Assembly: GCA_959347425.1 (NCBI GenBank)
Contig: OY365741.1
Span: forward strand, 2,008,501 to 2,072,500
Direction: 5' to 3'
Origin: an uncultured Amylibacter sp.
GTDB taxonomy: Bacteria; Pseudomonadota; Alphaproteobacteria; Rhodobacterales; Rhodobacteraceae
DNA: 64,000 nucleotides
The notes beneath the pieces were generated by a model that worked only from the letters and a program-made list of their open reading frames with translations, made no database searches and was not told where the DNA came from. The first letter of the stretch is position 1; every line of letters starts with the position of its first letter. A program made the translations under genes and the position numbers. This document shows positions 18,966 to 26,646 of this stretch, piece after piece.

Positions 18966-21128
18966 TTATTCCAAACGATCCCGTACGGCTTTATACAGAT
19001 CCCGTAGTTCGCCATCCCCCATATCCAATATAGGTTCGTACATAAACGAATTTAGGTGTATGTTTTCTGGGGTAATCAAATTTACTCTTTTTAATATTTC
19101 AATGTTCTTTTTTTCATTGTTATATTCTGTTTCATATTTACAAATCAGTTCATAGTATTGGTTCGATTCAATATTTGATAAAAACTCTGTATTGGTTATT
19201 TCTGAAATCATAAATTTTTCTGCCTGTAAGCGAATCGCGATTGATAAAACAATTTTATTTTCTAGATTTACCCCCTCGTCAGCTTGCAAGCAATCATCTG
19301 CAACAGAATAAATTAAGTCTATAATTTTTTTGTTCTTGGAAAATTCTGGAAAAACAATATCGGGGATACATTTTTTGAAAGCCGTTTTAATAGTATTAAT
19401 GTCTATATTTTCAGAACCTTTTTTATAATGCAATACAGAGGTCAATAACAAATAATCCGCGTCTTTCTTGCCGTGAGTGTATTCAATTAAATTTCTAATA
19501 AACGGTATTGAGGCAATCAATTTTTTATGGTTATTAAGCTTTTTTTTCCAATCATTAATAAATGGATTTTTTATGCCCTCCATTTGTACCAAAGAAATAT
19601 TATCATCATTTTTTATAGCTGTTAAACATTGGTTATATTTAGTAATGCCACGGCTTTCAATCGTTCTAAAAAAATCAAAATTATGTGTTAAGATTATCAT
19701 ATAAAACTTTTTATTTTCAGATATGTAATTTAAATATTCAATAATTGCATATTTATTTTTGTAGTCAAAGGAGTCTGCTATGTCGTCTAAAATAAAAAGA
19801 GTTTCGCTATCCTCGTTCGTTCGTGCCTCTATTTCAAAAATTACATTTAGAATATAGAGTGCGCGTTGTTCGCCCATACTTAGTATTTGAAGCAAGTCTT
19901 CTTTATTGGCAAAATTTCGTTCTTCCTCTTTATCTTTAAATATAAATTCAATTGTTTCAACAGCACCTTTTAAAATAACATCTTCTTTGTTCGTAATCTT
20001 TAAATCAAATGGCAAATGTGAAAACCGTGAGTTAAATATTCTTATTATATCTTCCCAGTTAGCATCTTGTTTTGCTTGAGTAACTAATTTCTGAATATCA
20101 TCCCGACCGTCTTTGTATATTTGAAATAATCCTAAAAATAATTCTTTTTGATCAACAAAATATGAGAGCCAAAGTTCTTTGCGAAATTCATCCAAATTGT
20201 TAATTTGGGGAAGAATTTCTTGGTTATCCAATAAATAGTCACGAAATTCTTTTAACTCTTTAGTGGCTAGCTTGTCGCTGATTTCATTAAATTTCTCTAG
20301 CAATATTTCGTCACTAAATATTTTTTCTTTTTCTTCTTTTAGAATTTTACTTAGATTCTCATCAGAATCGTATTTGTTGTCTTTTTCACCATCAAACAAA
20401 TTTACAGAATGCCGCCCTTTAAAAAAGTTGTTAGAAAAAAGTTGTTTTTGCACCTCTTCAGCATGATGAAATTTAAAGTCTTTCCCTAAATACGGTGATT
20501 TATCAATTAGTTCGTCATATTGCTTAATATACGCTTCAAGGCTTTGCTTAAAATCGCTGGTTTTTAAAAAATCTTGCACTTTATCACTAAAAATAATTTT
20601 ATATTGTATTTCATGAAAAGGCAGTTTAGGGCTTTCCTTAATTTTCTCTGCAAGTTTGACAATTACATCATAGAAAGAATCTTCAAAAATCTTCTCAATA
20701 GTGCCTTCAATAAGATTTTCTGCTCTACCAGTAAGACCTGATAATTGTTTAAGTTTTTTTACAAAAGCCACTCTGGTTTTATCAATATCTTTGTGTATAG
20801 TGTTATATTGTTCTTGCAGGTCTTTGTTGGCTAAAAGAGTCGCTATTTTTTCTGACTTATAGTCGGCATTATATGGTTCAATTACAAAAATATCTTTTGG
20901 ATTAATAGGTTGTTCATCAATAAGGACTTCATAAACAGTTTTTCTATGGGGGAACGCCAAGTCTGATGGTTCGTCACCTTGTGATATGTTACTCATTGTT
21001 TTTGCAAAAGAGGTTTTCATTACACCATTAGGAGCATATATGGTAAAAGTTTTATTTCGGAAATTGAACTCGTGGTTTAGTTTTTTGATGCCGTAGCAAT
21101 TCTCAAGATTTATTTTTATTCTTTGCAT
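18966..21128 (-). CDS. Stand-alone ABC/SMC-like ATPase, candidate defence protein
   Basis: This is a 720-residue protein. The Walker A region is unusual (YAPNGVMKTS, residues 31-40: Ala for the first Gly and Met for the Gly before Lys). A long helical middle follows. The ABC signature LSMGEQRAL lies at about 416-424, Walker B LFILDDIADS at 444-453 and a switch histidine in LTHNFDF near 482. A 220-residue C-terminal part has no motif I can name. This head arrangement (Rad50/SMC/RloC-like) is found in many phage-defence ATPases, but no PrrC-type Arg-Glu-His triad at the right spacing was found. The gene is strikingly AT-rich. It is coupled to the ankyrin gene upstream: an AAGGAGT ribosome site overlaps that gene's stop. 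Confidence 0.7.
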   Translation of the reverse strand: MQRIKINLENCYGIKKLNHEFNFRNKTFTIYAPNGVMKTSFAKTMSNISQGDEPSDLAFPHRKTVYEVLIDEQPINPKDIFVIEPYNADYKSEKIATLLANKDLQEQYNTIHKDIDKTRVAFVKKLKQLSGLTGRAENLIEGTIEKIFEDSFYDVIVKLAEKIKESPKLPFHEIQYKIIFSDKVQDFLKTSDFKQSLEAYIKQYDELIDKSPYLGKDFKFHHAEEVQKQLFSNNFFKGRHSVNLFDGEKDNKYDSDENLSKILKEEKEKIFSDEILLEKFNEISDKLATKELKEFRDYLLDNQEILPQINNLDEFRKELWLSYFVDQKELFLGLFQIYKDGRDDIQKLVTQAKQDANWEDIIRIFNSRFSHLPFDLKITNKEDVILKGAVETIEFIFKDKEEERNFANKEDLLQILSMGEQRALYILNVIFEIEARTNEDSETLFILDDIADSFDYKNKYAIIEYLNYISENKKFYMIILTHNFDFFRTIESRGITKYNQCLTAIKNDDNISLVQMEGIKNPFINDWKKKLNNHKKLIASIPFIRNLIEYTHGKKDADYLLLTSVLHYKKGSENIDINTIKTAFKKCIPDIVFPEFSKNKKIIDLIYSVADDCLQADEGVNLENKIVLSIAIRLQAEKFMISEITNTEFLSNIESNQYYELICKYETEYNNEKKNIEILKRVNLITPENIHLNSFMYEPILDMGDGELRDLYKAVRDRLE

Positions 21129-21138
21129 GACTTACTCC

Positions 21139-21933
21139 TTAAAACCGCGCATCATTCAACGCCCAATAGGCGGGGGTGTCTTTTAGGGTTTCATTTTCTT
21201 TTGCGTAGTCAAAAGGAACTTTGTCGTCTTTAGTCTTTGCTTTAGCATCCGCACCTGCTTTTAATAAAACTAGGATTACTTCGGGATTTTTATTATTTAG
21301 TGCTGCCCAATGAAGCGGAGTATTTCCGTTATTATTTGGCGTATTCACGTCCAATCCAGCATCTATCAATAATATAACCACTTTGGAGTTCGTATTATAT
21401 GCCGCCGCCTCATGAAGTAGTGTATTACCGAAAGCATTTCCATACTTATTCACATTTGCCCCAGCATTCAATAGAGTTGTAATTATTTCAAGTTTCGTAT
21501 TTCTTGAAGTTGCTATGGAAAACGCTGTTTCTCCATATTGAGTCTGTGCTTCTATATCTGCCCCTGCATCTAACAGAGTCGTAATTATTTCAGGGTTTTT
21601 ATTTTTTGATGCCACCCAATGAAGCGGGGTGTAGCCCTCTTCATCGCGTGCGTTCACATTTGCTCCTGCGTTTATCAATATTTTTATTGCTTCGGAGTTT
21701 TTATTGGTGGATGCTAGTTTATGAAGTGGTGTCCATCCGTCTTTACTGCGCACATTTACATCCGCACCGCTATCTATACAGGCTTGAAACTGTTCGGGGG
21801 TTGTATCTGCCCAATAATTGGCGGGTTTATCTGCCCATTCGCAACCTTGGGCGGTTGCGGGCAGGGCGGTTAGGCAGGTTAAAACTATCACGGCTAGGGT
21901 CGTGCGAACCATATTCACTATTTTATTTTGCAT
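21139..21933 (-). CDS. Secreted ankyrin-repeat protein
   Basis: This 264-residue protein has an N-terminal signal peptide (TLAVIVLTCLTALPATAQG) and then about six to seven ankyrin repeats (for example DGWTPLHKLAS, EGYTPLHWVAS, NGNTPLHWAAL, with GADVNV/GANVNAR turns). Ankyrin repeats bind proteins, and the signal peptide sends this one to the periplasm or outside. It stands 10 bp upstream of the ATPase gene and is probably co-transcribed, which is odd because one product is exported and the other is cytoplasmic. Confidence 0.85.
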   Translation of the reverse strand: MQNKIVNMVRTTLAVIVLTCLTALPATAQGCEWADKPANYWADTTPEQFQACIDSGADVNVRSKDGWTPLHKLASTNKNSEAIKILINAGANVNARDEEGYTPLHWVASKNKNPEIITTLLDAGADIEAQTQYGETAFSIATSRNTKLEIITTLLNAGANVNKYGNAFGNTLLHEAAAYNTNSKVVILLIDAGLDVNTPNNNGNTPLHWAALNNKNPEVILVLLKAGADAKAKTKDDKVPFDYAKENETLKDTPAYWALNDARF

Positions 21934-21967
21934 GTCCCTTATCCTCGTTTAATTAGTAACAGAATTA

Positions 21968-21996
21968 TAAATACGCCAAAGCCTATGTGTTGTCAA
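21968..21996 (-). promoter_or_regulatory. Predicted promoter of the ankyrin/ATPase pair
   Basis: Minus strand: consensus TTGACA (21991-21996), a 17-bp spacer and TATTTA (21968-21973), about 35 bp before the ankyrin start. Confidence 0.5.
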
Positions 21997-22000
21997 TTCC

Positions 22001-22032
22001 ACTAATCGTTAATCGTTAATCACTAATCGTTA
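22001..22032. repeat. Heptamer array (TTAATCG type)
   Basis: Units CTAATCG/TTAATCG/TTAATCA lie between the ankyrin promoter and the stop of the TRAP binding protein. On the minus strand the gene ends GGG CGG TGA and runs straight into TAACGATTAG repeats. Confidence 0.75.
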
Positions 22033-23043
22033 TCACCGCCCAATACTCCCCTCCCACGTATCGGCACATTCCACACCCGCGGCGCTACACCGCGCTAACC
22101 ATCCGCTCATAACATCATCGCGGGACACACGCGAGGCTTCTGCCTTATCCGCCGCACTCACCGAAACCAACGACATATTAACCGCCTCACCAGAACACCC
22201 AGAACCGCCCGTGACACAGGCCAGCCCCAAAGCTTCACCAGCTATGTAATCCGTCCAAACCCGCGATTCCCACGCGCGCACCGCGTCCGTCATCGCATTG
22301 CGCACCCCAGATTCTAACCCATTCCACGTGGATAAATTGGCAAATAACCCCGATAACGACATATTCAAAGGCAACGCATAAACATAATCAAACTCGCTCG
22401 CCCAATCGGCATCATAGGCCGCCACCGCCGAAGTCACCGCGCAATCCGCCTGCCCAGCCCGAACCGCAGGCAGAACCTTATCAAACGACAACGTTACATT
22501 CACCGCCCCGACTCCCGCCAGAAAATCCGCGTGAGTCGCACTGGAAGACCGCACCCTCCGCCCGCGTAAATCCGCTAACCCGTCCATTTCATCCTTACAA
22601 AACACGAATTGCGGCCCGAAAGAATAATGCGCCAGCATGATTAAATCCTGCTTTGCTAACTCTGCATTCACCACGGCGCGATAGGCATCGGCATTGGCGC
22701 GCGCGTCCGTTAAATCGGTGGATACGCCCGCAAGGTCTATCCCTTCAATAATGGGGAAAGCCGCGCTGATATAGCCGACCACGGCATAGCCGAAATCAAA
22801 ATCCCCGCTTTGCAGTAAATCCAGCACTTCATAGCCTTGGTATTTTGTCTGTGACACGGAGGTGATGTCGCCTTTGACCTTGTTATTCGTGAGCGCGGGC
22901 AGGGTAGTCGTCCAGAACGGCGCTTCGTATTCGCCGTGCAGAGTTATCGTGTCCCAAGTGCCAAGCACGCGGAATGGGTGCTCAATCGCGAGTGCGGGGG
23001 TTGCTATGGTCGCGATAATGGCGAGGGTTATTGGTTTGAACAT
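22033..23043 (-). CDS. TRAP transporter solute-binding protein (DctP family), orphan
   Basis: The mature start is taken as ATG 23043 (MFKPITLAIIATIATPALA, a clean signal peptide after AAGGAGACA) rather than the longer frame from 23124. The 336-residue protein has the DctP layout, with LADLRGRRVRSSSATHADFLAGVGAVNVTLSFDKVLPAVRAGQADC containing the conserved Arg that holds the carboxylate of the ligand. No TRAP permease lies beside it, so it must work with permeases elsewhere, perhaps those at 59.7-63.3 kb. A C-terminal region with several Cys residues is unusual for the family. A large lipoprotein gene lies directly upstream. Confidence 0.8.
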   Translation of the reverse strand: MFKPITLAIIATIATPALAIEHPFRVLGTWDTITLHGEYEAPFWTTTLPALTNNKVKGDITSVSQTKYQGYEVLDLLQSGDFDFGYAVVGYISAAFPIIEGIDLAGVSTDLTDARANADAYRAVVNAELAKQDLIMLAHYSFGPQFVFCKDEMDGLADLRGRRVRSSSATHADFLAGVGAVNVTLSFDKVLPAVRAGQADCAVTSAVAAYDADWASEFDYVYALPLNMSLSGLFANLSTWNGLESGVRNAMTDAVRAWESRVWTDYIAGEALGLACVTGGSGCSGEAVNMSLVSVSAADKAEASRVSRDDVMSGWLARCSAAGVECADTWEGSIGR

Positions 23044-23071
23044 GGGTGTCTCCTTTTTTTCATGTGGGGGG

Positions 23072-23100
23072 ATTATAGCGGATGATTTTGCGGGTGGCAA
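23072..23100 (-). promoter_or_regulatory. Predicted promoter of the orphan TRAP binding protein
   Basis: Minus strand: TTGCCA (23095-23100), a 17-bp spacer ending CCGC, and consensus TATAAT (23072-23077). The -35 lies at the edge of a 22-bp sequence repeated at 26601. Confidence 0.55.
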
Positions 23101-23120
23101 TATCCAAATCGGGCAAGTTG
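23099..23120 (+). repeat. 22-bp direct repeat, left copy
   Basis: AATATCCAAATCGGGCAAGT plus TG, identical to 26601-26622 and followed in both cases by a similar ATTTTTA stretch. The two copies flank the 3.3-kb lipoprotein gene. Confidence 0.8.
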
Positions 23121-23170
23121 CCAATAATTTTTATTGTTTTTAAACCGATGAACCCGCCCTAGGTCGCGCC

Positions 23171-26100
23171 CTAGTTATTGGGATTATCCGCGACAAACCC
23201 GCCGTAGAAAATTGAGGTACTCGGCGCTTGGCTCGGATTTTCATCCACGAAAACCCCGACCAGTCCCACCTCCCCAATCAAACCGCGTGCTGTCGCGGTA
23301 TTGCCTCCTTGGGTCACATTGCCAGTGATAACGCCAGTGTAGGTAAAATCAAGATTAAAAGTCGTGGTGATTTCAACACCCACGGTGAAAGTATCACTTG
23401 CGGTAATGGTTTTTGCGCCAAAATTAATCAAGAAAGGAATATTTTCTGTGGGTTGGTCAAGGGATCTATTGTAATAAGTGCCACGCCATGTTGCCGTTCC
23501 ATGGGCTTGCGTCAAAGGCGCACCCAGATTCGTGGTGGGTAAAACAGCAACAAAGGCTTGGTCTCTCATCGTGTCGTTTCTACCCGAAAGATAGGTAACA
23601 CCATGCATACCATTCTCCCCATCGCCATCAAGGGTGAGGTGTTTGTCTTCATTCAGGTTTGTCAAGCTCGTTGGAGACGTTGGAGAAATATCTCGCACCC
23701 CATCAGCAAGGTTTAAAAAGCTACCGACAGCAGCTGTGCCTGCGTTTGCTACCACTCTTGTCGCGGGTGGAGGGCTTGTGCCAAAACTAGCCAACCAAGC
23801 GGCATGGTTCGCAACGGGCGCGAACGCGGCGACAAACCCACCAGCGTAAGAAACCGCCACGCCGTTATCCATTGCGTTGCTATCGCTGTGAAACACGCCA
23901 ACCGCGCCTTCCGACCCGATAAGCCCTGTCAAATTCCCCGTGATGCCATCGCGATCTACATTGCCGTTTATCACCCCGTCAGTGCTGCCAAAACTACCTG
24001 TAAAAGAATAGTCCGTGCCTGTGACTGTGGTATTTATATTTAGACCAGCAAAATCAACCATAAGTTCAAATGGCGTTGTCGTGGCGACTCCGCCTTCATA
24101 GGCTACGAAAGACCCAAGCCAAGTCCCCACGGGTTGTGCCTTCAAAGTCACCCCCAAACTGGTTGTGGATGAAAGCCCGACAAGATAATCATTCGTTGCG
24201 GTAACGTGATAAACAGAAAACCCATCGGCAGGGTCGCCGTCCAAACTGCTAAGATTAACATTAAAATTCTGCCCGACATGAGCCGCGTTAATCACATCAT
24301 TCCTTATGGTTTGAACAAATTGGTTTAGGTTATCGCCCGACGGAGCTGCGGCAGGTGTTGCAGGTGGGCTACTAAAGGTCACCCAATCGCTATAGGACAC
24401 ATTGCCCTGAAACGGGTTGGCGACAAACCCGCCGACATAGCCAGTCGCTATGCCTGTCCCGCCTGTTATATTGTCCTTATTAGCACCCGTGCCAGAAACA
24501 AACACGCCAACCGCACCCTGTCTGCCAATCAACCCTGTTAGGATTCCCTTACGGGTAGCATCGCTATTCGTTGGCACAGTACGGTCGTCATCGGTAAATG
24601 CTCCAAAATTAACCGTGCCAGAGATGACTCCGTTCTCATCATAATCGCCTGTTAGAAGAAAGTGATTGTCACCCGATGGAACAAACGCCGCTATTGACCC
24701 CGCGACATCGCCCGCACCGCCAAAAGTAATCTCTAATTCAAATTCGGTTGCTTGGTCTAATTTGGTTGCATTAAATCTGCCCTTCCAAATCGCTGTGCCA
24801 GTTTCTTGGAAGCTGGGTGCGCCCAAATCTGTCTGCGAATCAAGCCCAGCGTAGTGATACTGTTGCCCCGAATCCTGAAAAATAAAGTAAGCCACACCAT
24901 CGGTCGCATCCCCGCCTTTCAGTTCGCCAAGGTGCAAAGTCGTAGCAGTCTCCGAGTGTTCGTCTGGGAAAACCTCATCTAGTGCCGCGTCCAGAGCATC
25001 AGTCCCCGCGTTCAAAAATTCATTTCGGCGGGTTGTTGTGTTCGGCGTGGTGGGGGGGACGGTATTAAAACTGTCCTTCCAATCGTCATAATTCACCGTG
25101 CATCTACCTGTAAAGTTTGCCGATGTGCCACAATAAACCTCTCTAATGCTTACGATAGTATCAAGATTCTCACACCCCGTATTTGTCGTACTAAACGGAT
25201 TCATCTGGCAAGCCGTAATAACCCCTGGGCGGTTTGCGCAACTGGGATGCTCAGGATCACCTGCTTCGCTGCCCAAACACGCGGGATCGCGGGCGGTATC
25301 ATCGCCAAGATCATTGTCTAAACAATTTTGATTAAACAGATTTTCAGGCATATTACAAAAGGTCGTCCGTCCACCACCGCCAAGCCCGCCGTCTATACAC
25401 CCTTGATTAAACCGATTCGCGGGTACTATCGCGCAAAAATCCGTCCGTATTTTATCTTCCAAACTATTACACCCAAGATGCTCAAACGGGTTCGCCACGC
25501 AAGCCGTGCGAATCCGCCCGTCGCAAGTGCTATGCCCCATCGGAGACGTTATACCGTACATTTCACAGGTGTCATCGCGGTCATCATCATCGCCAATATC
25601 ACGCAATATACACTGCGCATTAAACCGATTCGTGGGTAATATCGCGCAAAACTTCGTCCGTATATTATCCTCCTTATCAGCATCCAGAGTATCGCACCCC
25701 AGATGCATAAACGGGTTCAGCACACACTCCCCCCGAATATCATTGCGCCCACCATCGCAACTGGCATGCCCGCCCGCGCCCACATTCGTGCCGTGCGTTT
25801 GACAGGCGATATCGCGTTCGCCATCACCGCCATAGGTATTATCAAGACAGGTCGCGTGGAAAATATCGGTAACCGAGCAATAAGTCATTCTTATATCGTT
25901 GATATTATCCAAATTCATACACTTTTCATGGGTGAATATATGCTGCTCCATCGCGCAAAAATCGTCCCGTATTTTATCATCCAGAGTATCGCACCCTTTA
26001 TACTCAAACGGATTCGCAATGCAAGCCGTGCGAATCCGACCATCGCAAGTGGCATGCCCGCCCGCGCCCACATTCGTGCCGTACATTTGACAGGCGGTAT

Positions 26101-26473
26101 CGCGGTCGCCATCATCGCCAATATCACGGGATATACACTGCGCATTAAACCGATTCGCGGGTAATATCGCGCAAAAATCCGTCCGTATTTTATCATCCAG
26201 AGTATCGCACCCGTCATACATAAACGGATTCGCCATGCAATCCGTGCGAATAAGGTCATCGCAACTGGCATGCCCGCCTGCCTCCACATTCGTGCCGTGC
26301 ATTTGACAGGCGGTGTTTTTTTCATCCTCGCACATATCGGGCGAATCAAACGGGGTTTCGGTGCAATCAACGGCGGGGTCTTCGGCGGGCGTTGCGCCGC
26401 CTCCGCAAGCGGTTAATAATGCAAGCCCAGCAATGATAATGAGGGGGGCGGTTAGGGTTTTAATATAAGTCAT
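23171..26473 (-). CDS. Large surface-type lipoprotein: Cys-rich NPF repeats plus three TbpB-like modules
   Basis: This is a 1100-residue protein with lipobox LALLTACG. The first ~430 residues are tandem Cys-rich units, with NPF-x3/4-GC[DE] (for example NPFMYDGCDTLDDKIRTDFC) alternating with CQMYGTNVGAGGHATC and RFNAQC. The remainder is three ~180-residue beta-rich modules, each with ...LGAP..., ...W-x-G-x-F... and a closing GLIG-x-x-GAVGVF, then YxGGFVA. These recall the C-lobe of TbpB-like surface lipoproteins, whose barrels end in a similar Gly-rich hairpin. Ligand and export route (a Slam-type system?) are unknown. Related proteins lie at 45119, 56956 and 63432. Confidence 0.7.
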   Translation of the reverse strand: MTYIKTLTAPLIIIAGLALLTACGGGATPAEDPAVDCTETPFDSPDMCEDEKNTACQMHGTNVEAGGHASCDDLIRTDCMANPFMYDGCDTLDDKIRTDFCAILPANRFNAQCISRDIGDDGDRDTACQMYGTNVGAGGHATCDGRIRTACIANPFEYKGCDTLDDKIRDDFCAMEQHIFTHEKCMNLDNINDIRMTYCSVTDIFHATCLDNTYGGDGERDIACQTHGTNVGAGGHASCDGGRNDIRGECVLNPFMHLGCDTLDADKEDNIRTKFCAILPTNRFNAQCILRDIGDDDDRDDTCEMYGITSPMGHSTCDGRIRTACVANPFEHLGCNSLEDKIRTDFCAIVPANRFNQGCIDGGLGGGGRTTFCNMPENLFNQNCLDNDLGDDTARDPACLGSEAGDPEHPSCANRPGVITACQMNPFSTTNTGCENLDTIVSIREVYCGTSANFTGRCTVNYDDWKDSFNTVPPTTPNTTTRRNEFLNAGTDALDAALDEVFPDEHSETATTLHLGELKGGDATDGVAYFIFQDSGQQYHYAGLDSQTDLGAPSFQETGTAIWKGRFNATKLDQATEFELEITFGGAGDVAGSIAAFVPSGDNHFLLTGDYDENGVISGTVNFGAFTDDDRTVPTNSDATRKGILTGLIGRQGAVGVFVSGTGANKDNITGGTGIATGYVGGFVANPFQGNVSYSDWVTFSSPPATPAAAPSGDNLNQFVQTIRNDVINAAHVGQNFNVNLSSLDGDPADGFSVYHVTATNDYLVGLSSTTSLGVTLKAQPVGTWLGSFVAYEGGVATTTPFELMVDFAGLNINTTVTGTDYSFTGSFGSTDGVINGNVDRDGITGNLTGLIGSEGAVGVFHSDSNAMDNGVAVSYAGGFVAAFAPVANHAAWLASFGTSPPPATRVVANAGTAAVGSFLNLADGVRDISPTSPTSLTNLNEDKHLTLDGDGENGMHGVTYLSGRNDTMRDQAFVAVLPTTNLGAPLTQAHGTATWRGTYYNRSLDQPTENIPFLINFGAKTITASDTFTVGVEITTTFNLDFTYTGVITGNVTQGGNTATARGLIGEVGLVGVFVDENPSQAPSTSIFYGGFVADNPNN

Positions 26474-26512
26474 AAGCGTGTCCTTTTTGTTTGATTGAAT
26501 GTAATAATTTTA

Positions 26513-26541
26513 CTATAAACAAAAGTTTGTGTGGATTGCAA
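26513..26541 (-). promoter_or_regulatory. Predicted promoter of the large lipoprotein
   Basis: Minus strand: TTGCAA (26536-26541), 17 bp, TTATAG (26513-26518), about 40 bp before the start. The -10 context TGTTTATAGT resembles that of the related lipoprotein at 56956. Confidence 0.4.
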
Positions 26542-26600
26542 GCCCTAAAAACGAGCACCTACCCCCCAAACAAATAAAATGGGGGGATTTTGGGTTAATC

Positions 26601-26622
26601 AATATCCAAATCGGGCAAGTTG
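26601..26622 (+). repeat. 22-bp direct repeat, right copy
   Basis: Exact copy of 23099-23120. It lies between the lipoprotein promoter and the stop of the restriction-modification gene and is followed by a TTAGTGA array (26634-26657). Confidence 0.8.
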
Positions 26623-26646
26623 GCGATGATTTTTAGTGATTAGTGA

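Noticed and set aside
18966..21128. ATPase as a PrrC/RloC anticodon nuclease
   Set aside because: An R-x-x-x-E pair exists near the C-terminus (RLQAE) but the histidine at the PrrC spacing is missing and no zinc hook is seen.
18859..26473. Genomic island bounded by a duplicated tRNA-Ser 3' end
   Set aside because: I could not find a second copy of the tRNA tail in the window, and no integrase is present, so island ends cannot be set.
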